Source of the DNA: Bauldia sp965232525
Lineage (GTDB): Bacteria; Pseudomonadota; Alphaproteobacteria; Rhizobiales; Kaistiaceae
NCBI RefSeq assembly: GCF_965232525.1
Contig: NZ_OZ246980.1
Span: forward strand, 2,542,001 to 2,606,000
Direction of reading: 5' to 3'
Length of the DNA: 64,000 nucleotides
In this document: in pieces, positions 7,807 to 15,954 of the stretch
How positions within the stretch are numbered: the stretch's first letter is position 1
Layout of the letters: each line of letters begins with the position of its first letter
The notes under the pieces: model-generated
Database searches by the model: none
Told to the model about the DNA's origin: nothing
Seen by the model: only the letters and a program-made list of their open reading frames with translations
Made by a program: the position numbers and the translations under genes

Positions 7807-8637
7807 ATGGCAAGACCGAAGATTACCGTGTTCACCAAGCCCTGGACCGAACCGATCGGTCCGCTGGCAGACAAGCTCGCCGACCTGAGCTTCGATGGAG
7901 TCGAACTGGCCGTACGACCCGGCTACCAGGTCGAGCCGGAGAATGTTGCCCGCGACCTGCCCGGCGCGGTGCGAACGCTGGAAGCCGCGGGGCTGGCGAC
8001 GCCCAGCATTGCCAGCGGCTACGACGAGGCGACCATCGCCGCTTGCGGTGAGGCCGGTGTCGGCATCATCCGCATCTGTGCCCCGATCGACATGGGGAAG
8101 GGCTATCTCGCCTCCGTCGATGCCTATCGCCGGTCCTTCGATGCCGTGCTGCCGTCGCTTGAGCGCCATAACGTCGCCATCGGCGTGCAAAACCACTACG
8201 GAACCCACGTCGGCAGTGCTGTCGGGCTCTTGCATATGCTGCAGGGCTACGATCCCAGGCAGGTCTGTGCCGTTCTCGACATGGCCCATTGCGCGGTAGA
8301 CGGCGAGCCGGTCGAGATGGCTGTCGACATCGTCAAGGACCGCATCAACGGGCTGGTCAATTTCAAGAGCGCCTTCAATCGGCGCGTCAATGGGCCGGAG
8401 GAAGACGAAGCGATCTTCAGGGTCCACTGGACGACCCATGCCCATGGCGGCTACTCGTGGCGCGCACTGGCCGAGCAGATGAAGGCCATCAGCTTCGCTG
8501 GGGCGTTCTGTATGCCCGCCGAATATACCCCCGCCGCCGGTCACGAGGGTCGCCAGCGCATGGGCGACGACGTCCTGCCCCTTCTGCGCCAGGATGTCGC
8601 TCATCTGCGCGATCTGGTGAACGACCTGTTCGACTAA
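7807..8637 (+). CDS. sugar phosphate isomerase/epimerase, xylose-isomerase-like TIM barrel
   Basis: A 276-residue protein of the AP-endonuclease-2/xylose-isomerase-like TIM-barrel superfamily. Recognisable barrel strands include FDGVELAVRP near residue 30 and the acidic and histidine metal-site strands GVQNHYGTH, AVLDMAHCA and GAFCMPAEYT. Such enzymes are metal-dependent isomerases or epimerases of keto sugars and inositol derivatives. It sits between the importer permeases and an SDR gene, which suggests an early step after uptake. The typical Glu/Asp/His/Glu set is not complete in the usual spacing, so the exact reaction is open. Confidence 0.82.
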   Translation: MARPKITVFTKPWTEPIGPLADKLADLSFDGVELAVRPGYQVEPENVARDLPGAVRTLEAAGLATPSIASGYDEATIAACGEAGVGIIRICAPIDMGKGYLASVDAYRRSFDAVLPSLERHNVAIGVQNHYGTHVGSAVGLLHMLQGYDPRQVCAVLDMAHCAVDGEPVEMAVDIVKDRINGLVNFKSAFNRRVNGPEEDEAIFRVHWTTHAHGGYSWRALAEQMKAISFAGAFCMPAEYTPAAGHEGRQRMGDDVLPLLRQDVAHLRDLVNDLFD

Positions 8638-8654
8638 CCGACGAGGCTTCGATC

Positions 8655-9401
8655 ATGGACATGGAAGGAAAGACCGCGATCGTTGCCGGTGGCGGTCGCG
8701 ATATCGGACGCGCGTGCGTCATGCGGCTCGCCGAGGAAGGTGCCCGGGTGGCGATCAACTACCATAAGAGCGCCGAGGGCGCCGAAAGCGCGGTGCGCGA
8801 GATCGAAGCGGCCGGCGGACAGGCCCTAGCGCTCGCCGGTGACATGACCCGCGCCGACGATGCCCAGGCGTTGGTCGCGGCGGCGGTCGGCAGATGGGGC
8901 TCCGTCGATGCGCTGGTGCACGTCACCGGCGGGCTGATCGCCCGCAAGACCGTGCCGGAGATCACTCTGGAGCACTGGCAGCAGGTGATGGATCTCAACG
9001 TGACCTCGCTCTTGCATTTGGTGCAGGCGGCGTTGCCCCATCTCAACGAGGGCGGCGCGATCGTCACGATGGCATCCCAGGCGGGCCGCGATGGTGGCGG
9101 TGGCGGCGCGGTCGCCTACGGCACGTCAAAGGGGGCGGTGATGACCATGACCCGGGGTATGGCCAAGGAGCTGGGCCCGAAGATTCGCGTCAACGCGATC
9201 TGTCCGGGCATGATCGACACCGACTTCCACAATGTCTTCACCTCGCCCGAGGTCCGCGCCCGTGTCGCCGCCAGCGTGCCGTTGAAGCGGGAGGGCCGTT
9301 CGGAGGATGTCGGCAACCTCGCGGTCTTTCTTGCCTCTGACCGATCCGCCTACATCACCGGTGCCTGCGTCGATATCAACGGTGGAATTCTGTTTTCCTG
9401 A
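8655..9401 (+). CDS. SDR family oxidoreductase
   Basis: A 248-residue classical SDR. The cofactor loop is AGGGRDIG at 11-18, and the catalytic residues are Ser141, Tyr155 and Lys159 (YGTSK). The NNAG motif is replaced by VTGG. It ends with the SDR C-terminal signature ITGACVDINGG, which is common in 3-oxoacyl-ACP-reductase-like and sugar dehydrogenase members. The start is ATG at 8655, 17 bp after the isomerase stop. It closes the operon and probably oxidises a sugar or sugar acid produced by the preceding enzymes. Confidence 0.9.
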   Translation: MDMEGKTAIVAGGGRDIGRACVMRLAEEGARVAINYHKSAEGAESAVREIEAAGGQALALAGDMTRADDAQALVAAAVGRWGSVDALVHVTGGLIARKTVPEITLEHWQQVMDLNVTSLLHLVQAALPHLNEGGAIVTMASQAGRDGGGGGAVAYGTSKGAVMTMTRGMAKELGPKIRVNAICPGMIDTDFHNVFTSPEVRARVAASVPLKREGRSEDVGNLAVFLASDRSAYITGACVDINGGILFS

Positions 9402-9505
9402 CCGCGTGATCGGTTGGGTTTCAACTGGACGGTGAAGACGCGCTGAAACGATCTGACACGGCGCTAGGCGACAAATCTGATGCTGCCGCGGCCGATAGCA
9501 CGTAG

Positions 9506-9868
9506 TCAACAGTACACAACCACGGATGCCTCGCCGCCCTGCACTAAGTTTCCGTCGAGGCAGTTACATTCCATGTAGCCGAATGATACCGATGGTGGCT
9601 GAGGCTTGCAGTGGACGTATTTGGTATCTCCCTTGCACGTCATCCTTGTCGGCGTCTGGACGGGTTGATCAGTGCAATAGCCCTTGTAAATGAAGTGCAT
9701 CTCGTTGGGGATGACGTCGTTGCGATGGCACGGGCTGGTCGGTGCCGTACACGGCACATCGATGAACTTGTTGGTTGGCTTGGTTTTGTCCGTATGTGAC
9801 GCCGTACCGGTATGAACGGTGCCGATAGTTATCAGCGCTATGAGTGCCAGCCGCGTTTTCGGTGCCAC
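9506..9868 (-). CDS. small cysteine-rich exported protein, unknown function
   Basis: I do not recognise this protein. From a GTG at 9868 (GGAG eight bases upstream) it is 120 residues. It starts with a signal-peptide-like stretch (TRLALIALITIGTVHTGTAS) and has eight cysteines in the mature part, an even number fitting disulfide bonds in the periplasm or outside the cell. A longer version from ATG at 9940 adds 24 residues before the signal. It is visibly less GC-rich than its neighbours and stands alone between an SDR gene and a LysE gene, which may point to recent acquisition. It could also be a chance reading frame, though the signal plus cysteine pattern argues against that. Confidence 0.5.
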   Translation of the reverse strand: MAPKTRLALIALITIGTVHTGTASHTDKTKPTNKFIDVPCTAPTSPCHRNDVIPNEMHFIYKGYCTDQPVQTPTRMTCKGDTKYVHCKPQPPSVSFGYMECNCLDGNLVQGGEASVVVYC

Positions 9869-10076
9869 CAGCCAAGCTCCATTCGTGGTGTGCTTCAACA
9901 AGACAAGACCGCTAAGATATAGAGGATTAGCCCTGGTCATGGTCTATCCAAAGATATGCGGTCATGGACGAGGGATGCTACTGTCGATTTTGCGAGCACA
10001 ATCAATCCCTCCTCCCTGTGCGGACATCATTCCTATTACATCATCCTAACGGAAACATTAGTCGGGAACTGCAGTT

Positions 10077-10700
10077 ATGGATCCGGTCAACTGGTTCGCC
10101 TTCGTCGTCGCATCGGCAGTGCTGCTCCTGATACCTGGGCCCACTGTTCTTCTAGTCGTGAGCTACGCGCTGACACAGGGACGTAAGGTAGCGGTCGCCA
10201 TGGCGACCGGCGTCGCCCTCGGCGATTTTGTCGCGATGACACTGTCGCTCGCCGGCCTCGGCGCGCTGCTGGCGACGTCGGCCACTCTATTCACGATCCT
10301 GAAGTGGATCGGTGCGGCGTATTTGGTCTACCTCGGTGTCCGGCTCTGGCGGTCGAAGCCTTTCGTCTCCGATCCGGCGTCTCAAGCCGAACCCAGACCA
10401 TCGCGTGGTGTGTTCGGTCACGCCTTCGTCGTCACCGCGCTCAACCCAAAGGGCATCGCTTTCTTTGTTGCCTTCGTCCCCCAGTTCATCGACAGCACGC
10501 AGCCGATCCTGCCGCAGCTGATCATCCTTGAAGCGACCTTTGTCGGCTTAGCGGCTGCCAATGCGTTTCTGTTTGCGCTAGCGGCCGATCAGGTTCGGGT
10601 TCGGCTGCGCCGGCCCGCGATGCTGACTTGGATGAACCGGGTCGGCGCCGGCTGCCTGGTCGGTATGGGGGCAGCAACGGCGGCGCTCAACCGGAGCTGA
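10077..10700 (+). CDS. LysE family translocator
   Basis: A 207-residue membrane protein with about six transmembrane segments. The N-terminal signature (AVLLLIPGPTVLLVVSYALT, with the PGP motif near residue 20) and GVALGDFVAMTLS place it in the LysE/RhtB amino-acid exporter family. These proteins export amino acids or homoserine lactones from the cytoplasm. The gene appears to be a single unit; the transporter operon downstream begins 115 bp later with its own leader hairpin. Confidence 0.92.
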   Translation: MDPVNWFAFVVASAVLLLIPGPTVLLVVSYALTQGRKVAVAMATGVALGDFVAMTLSLAGLGALLATSATLFTILKWIGAAYLVYLGVRLWRSKPFVSDPASQAEPRPSRGVFGHAFVVTALNPKGIAFFVAFVPQFIDSTQPILPQLIILEATFVGLAAANAFLFALAADQVRVRLRRPAMLTWMNRVGAGCLVGMGAATAALNRS

Positions 10701-10768
10701 CTCGCCACCGGCGGCGGTGCCGTGCCGGCATTGACTCGACCGCCGAAAAATCGTCTCTCCCGCTATCC

Positions 10769-10794
10769 GACCCGCCGGTATTTGAATACGGGTC
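10769..10794 (+). promoter_or_regulatory. stem-loop in the leader of the ABC binding-protein gene
   Basis: GACCC (10769-10773) pairs with GGGTC (10790-10794), and inside it GTATT pairs with AATAC across a two-base loop. It ends 21 bp before the start codon at 10816 and just upstream of the GGGAGA ribosome binding site. It could stabilise the mRNA 5' end or tune translation. Confidence 0.35.
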
Positions 10795-10815
10795 GTTCAA
10801 CCACGGGAGAACCAT

Positions 10816-11766
10816 ATGCGTAAGCTCGGTCTCGCGCTGGCAGCGGCGGTTTTTGCCGCGCCCGCGTTTGCAGCGGACGTCACTGTCGGCGTCACCGCCA
10901 TTGTCGAACATCCGGCCCTCGATGCGGCCCGCGACGGGGTTAAGGACTCGCTTGCCGCGGAAGGATTTATCGATGGCGATACGATCGACTTCGTCTATCA
11001 GTCGGCTCAGGGTGCGCCGGCAACCGCGGCCCAGATCGCCCGCCAGTTCGTCGGTGACGGTGTCAACATCATCGTGCCGATCTCGACGCCGTCGGCGCAG
11101 GCCGCGTTGGCAGCGACCAGGGACATTCCGATCGTCTTCACCGCCGTCACCGATCCGCTGGCGGCTGAACTGGTCCCGTCGCTCGAGGCGCCCGGCGGTA
11201 ACGTCACCGGCCTGTCGGACATGTCACCGATGGCCGAGCATGTCGCACTGATCAAGGAGATCACACCCGACGTCGAGACGATCGGCGTGCTCTTCAATCC
11301 GGGCGAGGCCAACTCGGTCTCGCTGGTCAATCGGCTCAAGGAAGTCGCCGGGCCAGCGGGTCTGACCGTCGTCGAGGCGGCCGCGACCAAGTCGGCCGAC
11401 GTCCAGGCCGCGGCTCGCGGTCTCGTCGGCAAGGTCGACGCCATGTACGTGCCCACCGACAACACCGTCGTGTCGGCGCTCGAGGCGGCCATCTCGGTCG
11501 CGGAGGAGAACGACATTCCCTTCTATGCCGGCGACACCGACAGCGTGAAGCGCGGCGCGATCGCCTCGATCGGCTTCAACTACTACGACGTCGGCGTCCA
11601 GACCGGGAAAGTGGTTGCTCGCGTGCTGAACGGCGAGAACCCCGGCGACATCGACGTGACCTTCGCTTCCGGTTCCGACCTGTTCGTCAATCCCGGCGCC
11701 GCCGAGAAGATGGGCGTGACCATCCCGGCCGGCGTCATCGAGCGCGCGAACACCGTCGTCGAGTAA
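10816..11766 (+). CDS. ABC transporter substrate-binding protein, TrpX-like
   Basis: A 316-residue exported binding protein with a Sec signal peptide ending at AFAADV near residue 20. The fold and motifs (PIVFTAVTDPLAAELVPSLE, NVTGLSDMSP, IGVLFNPGEANS) match the TrpX/ABC_sub_bind family. Known members bind aromatic amino acids or related compounds. With the permease at 12937 and ATPase at 13818 it forms a complete three-part importer. An alpha/beta hydrolase gene is inserted between it and the permease. A GC-rich stem-loop follows the stop codon. Confidence 0.92.
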   Translation: MRKLGLALAAAVFAAPAFAADVTVGVTAIVEHPALDAARDGVKDSLAAEGFIDGDTIDFVYQSAQGAPATAAQIARQFVGDGVNIIVPISTPSAQAALAATRDIPIVFTAVTDPLAAELVPSLEAPGGNVTGLSDMSPMAEHVALIKEITPDVETIGVLFNPGEANSVSLVNRLKEVAGPAGLTVVEAAATKSADVQAAARGLVGKVDAMYVPTDNTVVSALEAAISVAEENDIPFYAGDTDSVKRGAIASIGFNYYDVGVQTGKVVARVLNGENPGDIDVTFASGSDLFVNPGAAEKMGVTIPAGVIERANTVVE

Positions 11767-11778
11767 CGACGAGCGGCG

Positions 11779-11799
11779 GGGGCCGGCGCTGCCGGCCCC
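11779..11799 (+). terminator. intercistronic stem-loop after the TrpX-like gene
   Basis: GGGGCCGGC (11779-11787) pairs perfectly with 11791-11799 around a three-base loop, 13 bp after the stop codon. There is no T-run, so it is probably a stabiliser or partial terminator within the operon. Confidence 0.6.
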
Positions 11800-11891
11800 T
11801 GAGCCATCCGACCTCCGGGGGGTGACGCGCCGCCGGTAATCCGGCAGGCTGGAGAAGGGCGACGGGCTTTCGGTTCCGGAGGGTGCCAGCG

Positions 11892-12785
11892 TTGAAAACA
11901 CTCGTTCGTCTCGCGATTCTGTCAGCGATACTCGCCGCCTTTGCGATCCCGTCGGGAGCCGCCGGTTACCGCCTCGCGCCGTGGAAGGACGATCTCTTCG
12001 CCTATCCGACCGTTCTCGCCACCAGCCATGGCGGTGACTATGTAAAGGTCGGCTATGTCGAGCAGCGCGACCTCTATCAGCGCGACGAGATACCGGAAGA
12101 GAAAACCAGGCCGGAATACGTAGACCTCGAGATCAAGGCGACGGAAAAGGACATGGTCGCCAAGGAAGGGCGGACCAGCGTCAAGTTCATCGGTACCGGC
12201 AAGGTCGACGGCGGCGCCAAGGCCGTGGTCATCTACGTTCACGGCCGTCGCGGCAACCGCCACCAGGGCGCCAACGACTGGATGTTCGGCGGCAACTTCA
12301 ACCGCATCAAGAACCTGATGGCCCGCAACGACGGTGTGTACCTGTCGCCAGGTTTCCCCAGCCTTGGCCGCCGCGGAGTCGCACAAGCGAAGATGCTGGT
12401 GCTCGAATACGCTAAGAACTCGCCCGGCGCGCCGATCTTCATCGCCTGCGGGTCGCTGGGCGGGCGGATCTGCTGGGGGCTCGCCGACGACAAGGAGGCG
12501 GCGTCCCACATCGACGGGTTCCTGCTGATGGGCTCGACTAGCGACAACGGCTTCTTCCGGACCGACGCGTTCAAGCGGCGGGTGCCGGTCTACATCGGTC
12601 ACGGTACAGGCGATATCGTGATCAGCTGGAAGAAGCAGGAAGCCTTCTTCAACAGGATCAAGCAGCGTGATCCGAACTATCCGGCTAAGTTTGCCCTGTT
12701 TGACACCGGGTCGCACGGGACGCCGATCCGCATGACCGACTGGCGGCTGATCCTCAATTGGATGCTGGAAGTGAACGGCGCTTGA
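11892..12785 (+). CDS. exported alpha/beta hydrolase
   Basis: A protein of 297 residues with a signal peptide (LAILSAILAAFAIPSGAAG) and an alpha/beta-hydrolase core. Visible elements are the oxyanion-side VIYVHGRRGNRH, a nucleophile elbow CGSLGG with Ser near residue 187, a candidate acid in GHGTGDIVI and a candidate His in DTGSHGTP. I prefer the TTG at 11892, nine bases after GGAGG; the in-frame GTG at 11883 overlaps that ribosome binding site. It lies inside an ABC importer operon and may release the transported compound from an ester or amide in the periplasm. The substrate is not known. Confidence 0.75.
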   Translation: MKTLVRLAILSAILAAFAIPSGAAGYRLAPWKDDLFAYPTVLATSHGGDYVKVGYVEQRDLYQRDEIPEEKTRPEYVDLEIKATEKDMVAKEGRTSVKFIGTGKVDGGAKAVVIYVHGRRGNRHQGANDWMFGGNFNRIKNLMARNDGVYLSPGFPSLGRRGVAQAKMLVLEYAKNSPGAPIFIACGSLGGRICWGLADDKEAASHIDGFLLMGSTSDNGFFRTDAFKRRVPVYIGHGTGDIVISWKKQEAFFNRIKQRDPNYPAKFALFDTGSHGTPIRMTDWRLILNWMLEVNGA

Positions 12786-12936
12786 CACGGTCCGTTTGCG
12801 TGTGGCTCGCCGGCGCAAGGTCCGCGGTCGTTTGCGCTGACGGCAGTGCCTGGGTCAGACTGAGCGCAACGGGGCGGTTTGCTGAGCGAGCCGGCGCACC
12901 CCGCAAGAAACAAGAAGGCGCGGGGCAGGGGGCGAC

Positions 12937-13821
12937 GTGAGCATCATCGCATTGTTCGGGGCGACGGAGCTGGGGCTCGTCTATGCCTTCGTCGGCCTCG
13001 GCGTCTATCTATCGTTCCGTATCCTCGACTTTCCCGACCTGACGGTCGACGGCTCCTTCCCGCTCGGCGCGGCGGTGACCGCCGTCCTCATCGTCGCCGG
13101 CATCAATCCATGGGTCGCGACCGGTGCGGCGATCATCGCCGGTTGCTGCGCGGGGCTGGTGACCGCGTTCCTGAACGTGCGGTTCAAGATCCTTCACCTG
13201 CTCGCGTCGATTCTCACCATGATCGCGCTGTTCTCGATCAACATCCGGATCATGGGCCGGCCGAACGTGCCGATCCTCAATCAGGAAACGGTGCTGACGC
13301 CGTTCTACGATCTCGGACTTCAGAGCTATCTGGTGCGGCCGCTGTTCCTGGCGGTGCTGGTGATCGTCGCGGTGCTGGCGCTGGCCTGGTTCCTGTCCAC
13401 CGACTTCGGGCTCGCCATGCGGGCCACCGGCGCCAACAGCCAGATGGCGCGCGCACAGGGGGTCTCGACCAATCTCTACATTTATGTCGGCATGGCGTTG
13501 TCGAACGGTCTGGTCGGGCTGGCCGGGGCGCTGTTTGCCCAGACCAACGGGTTCGCCGACGTCACATCCGGCGTCGGGACGATCGTCGTCGGGCTCGCGG
13601 CGGTGATCGTCGGAGAGACGCTGTTCCGGGCGCGCAGTATCCTGATCATCCTGATTGGCGTGGTGGTCGGATCGATCATCTATCGGATCGCCATCCAGCT
13701 GGCGCTATCGTTCGATGACATCGGCCTCAGGGCGTCCGACGTGAACCTCGCGACCGCCGTGCTCGTTGCGCTGGCGCTGATCCTGCCGCGGTTGCGTAAA
13801 GGCGGAGCACCGGCGACATGA
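12937..13821 (+). CDS. ABC transporter permease, TrpY-like (branched-chain type)
   Basis: A 294-residue permease with about eight to nine membrane spans. Residues such as FRILDFPDLTVDGSFPLGAA near residue 30 are typical of the permease partner of TrpX-type binding proteins. The start is GTG at 12937 behind a GGGGCAGGGGG stretch. It overlaps the ATPase gene by four bases, so the two are translationally coupled. About 150 bp of non-coding DNA without clear features separates it from the hydrolase gene. Confidence 0.9.
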   Translation: MSIIALFGATELGLVYAFVGLGVYLSFRILDFPDLTVDGSFPLGAAVTAVLIVAGINPWVATGAAIIAGCCAGLVTAFLNVRFKILHLLASILTMIALFSINIRIMGRPNVPILNQETVLTPFYDLGLQSYLVRPLFLAVLVIVAVLALAWFLSTDFGLAMRATGANSQMARAQGVSTNLYIYVGMALSNGLVGLAGALFAQTNGFADVTSGVGTIVVGLAAVIVGETLFRARSILIILIGVVVGSIIYRIAIQLALSFDDIGLRASDVNLATAVLVALALILPRLRKGGAPAT

Positions 13822-14609
13822 TCCGGGTCGAGGACCTGGCGGTAACCTTTGCCAAGGGCTCGCCGCTCGAGAAGATGGCGCTTGCCGGTGTCAGCCTGAT
13901 GATGGAGCCGGGCGAGTTCGTCACGGTGATCGGCTCAAACGGTGCTGGCAAATCGACGCTCCTCAACGCCATCGCCGGCGACTTCCCTCCGACGCGCGGC
14001 CGGATCGTGATCGGCGATGTCGACGTCAGCCGCCAGCCGACGGCGAAGCGGTCGTCGCGGGTCGCGCGCGTGTTTCAGGACCCGCTCGCCGGCAGCTGTG
14101 GCGACCTGACGATCGAGGAGAATCTGGCGATTGCCGCGGCACGCGGTACCCGACGTGGCCTTTCCTCCGCCTTGACGGTGGATCGCCGGGCGCTGTTTCG
14201 CGACCGCCTGGCGGCACTCGGGCTCGGGCTCGAAGGCCGGCTGCGCGACCGGATGGCGATGCTCTCCGGCGGTCAGCGCCAGGCGCTCGCCCTGGTCATG
14301 GCGACGCTCGCCGACTCGAATGTTCTGCTGCTCGACGAACACACCGCCGCGCTCGATCCGGGGATGGCGGAGTTCGTCCTGCGACTGACGGCCAAGACGG
14401 TCACGGAGCATCACTTGACCACATTGATGGTCACCCATTCGATGCGCCAGGCCCTCGACCTCGGGACGCGAACGATCATGCTTCACGAGGGACGGATCAT
14501 CCTCGACGTGGGCGGCGATGAACGCAAAGGCCTCGGCGTTGAGGATCTGGTCGAGATGTTCCGTCGGCAAAGGGGCGAGACGCTCGACGAGGACGAACTG
14601 CTGCTTTGA
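13818..14609 (+). CDS. ABC transporter ATP-binding protein, TrpZ-like
   Basis: A 263-residue ATPase with Walker A GSNGAGKST at 39-47, signature LSGGQRQA near 149 and Walker B VLLLDEHTAAL near 169. The Walker B is followed by His rather than the common Pro-Thr (DEHTAAL), a form seen in this TrpZ-like branch. It energises the TrpX/TrpY-like importer. The end of the protein is acidic (ETLDEDELLL). The following glycosyltransferase gene starts 79 bp later. Confidence 0.92.
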   Translation: MIRVEDLAVTFAKGSPLEKMALAGVSLMMEPGEFVTVIGSNGAGKSTLLNAIAGDFPPTRGRIVIGDVDVSRQPTAKRSSRVARVFQDPLAGSCGDLTIEENLAIAAARGTRRGLSSALTVDRRALFRDRLAALGLGLEGRLRDRMAMLSGGQRQALALVMATLADSNVLLLDEHTAALDPGMAEFVLRLTAKTVTEHHLTTLMVTHSMRQALDLGTRTIMLHEGRIILDVGGDERKGLGVEDLVEMFRRQRGETLDEDELLL

Positions 14610-14688
14610 CAGCAGCTCTCGTGAGCCAAGCCCTCGACAGCGGCGACTTCGACCCTACATCGGCGGCGTAGATCGCAGGAGCCTATGC

Positions 14689-15954
14689 ATGCCGCAGCCC
14701 GCACCGCCCGACTCGCTCGGTAACCCGACGCCACCCTATGCGATGGCCATGGCGTTACCCGACGCGGTGACCCCGCGGCAGGGTCTCGTTGTCGACGGTG
14801 GACCGAACGCACGACTCCCCGTCGATCTCGCGCGATGCCGGCGCATCCTCGTCGTTCGCCTCGACTTCATCGGCGATTGGGTGCTGACGACGCCGTTTCT
14901 CGCCAACCTGCGGGCGAGCGCCCCGGATGCCGAAATCACGGTGGTCGTCCTCAATCGGGTGTTCGACCTGGCCCGTTCGTGCGCCTTCGTCGACCGGGTG
15001 ATCGGCGTAGAACCAGCTGCGGCGGGGCCCGTGTCGTTCTATGCGGCGGACCAAGCGACGCTCGCCAGTTTCATCGCCGACTACGGAAACTATCTCTTCG
15101 ATCTTGCGCTCGTTCCGCGCTGGGACACCGACTTCAACAGCGCGCTGAGGATCGCCGACGGGAGTGGTGCTGCGACGGTGATCGGCTTCTCGGAAGCGAA
15201 CACCGCCCACCGCCGAGCCAACAACCGAGGGGACGATCGCTTCTATTCCGCCATCCTGCGGGATACCGAGGCGATGCACGAAGTCGATCACAAGCTCGGC
15301 CTGCTGGCGGCCATGGGCGGTACGACCGAGCAGCGCGACCTGACCTTACACCTCGATCCGGCGGACAAGCGTCGCGCGGCGGAATTCCTGGTCAAGCGCC
15401 TCGGCGGTGCCGACCGTTTCATTGCCATCGCACCATTCGCCGTGCCACGCAAACAGGTTCCACCAGAGCGATCAGCCGTGCTCGCCAACCGTTTGTCGGA
15501 GACCCTCGACCTGCCGGTCGTCGTCGTCGGCAGCCCCGTGCATGCACCGAATGCTGCTGCATTTCTGAGCGAACTCAAGGGGCCCGCGGCGAGTGCCGTC
15601 GGCTTGCCGCTTGGCGCCTCGGCGGCGCTGATCGGTCGAGCAAGCATGCTGATCGGCATGGACAGCGGTCCGGCCCACATCGCCGCGGCACTGAACACGC
15701 CGGTGGCTGTGATCTTCAACCACGCCAGGAGCGCAGCGCCAGACCATGTCGGCTCGCCGGAACGATTTGCGCCATGGGGCGAACCGAGCCGGGTCCTCGT
15801 GCTACGACCGGACGAGCCGCTGGCGCCTTGCACCGATGGCTGCGAGGTCGACGCTGCCCACTGCATCACCCAGCTCGACGTCGACGATCTCTATCCACCG
15901 ATAGCTGACTTCGCGGCGCGTTTTGTCGCCGTCCGTGACCCGGTGTTTTCCTGA
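14689..15954 (+). CDS. glycosyltransferase family 9 (heptosyltransferase-like)
   Basis: A 421-residue cytoplasmic enzyme with the two-domain GT-B layout of family 9. The N-terminal ILVVRLDFIGDWVLTTPFL motif near residue 55 and the C-terminal donor-site motif GMDSGPAHIAAAL near 323 are typical. It should transfer a heptose or other sugar to lipopolysaccharide core or a similar acceptor. The start is ATG at 14689 with AGGAG seven bases upstream; a longer frame from 14518 only overlaps the ATPase gene. It is tail-to-tail with the MFS gene and overlaps it by 64 bp. No other LPS genes are nearby. Confidence 0.88.
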   Translation: MPQPAPPDSLGNPTPPYAMAMALPDAVTPRQGLVVDGGPNARLPVDLARCRRILVVRLDFIGDWVLTTPFLANLRASAPDAEITVVVLNRVFDLARSCAFVDRVIGVEPAAAGPVSFYAADQATLASFIADYGNYLFDLALVPRWDTDFNSALRIADGSGAATVIGFSEANTAHRRANNRGDDRFYSAILRDTEAMHEVDHKLGLLAAMGGTTEQRDLTLHLDPADKRRAAEFLVKRLGGADRFIAIAPFAVPRKQVPPERSAVLANRLSETLDLPVVVVGSPVHAPNAAAFLSELKGPAASAVGLPLGASAALIGRASMLIGMDSGPAHIAAALNTPVAVIFNHARSAAPDHVGSPERFAPWGEPSRVLVLRPDEPLAPCTDGCEVDAAHCITQLDVDDLYPPIADFAARFVAVRDPVFS

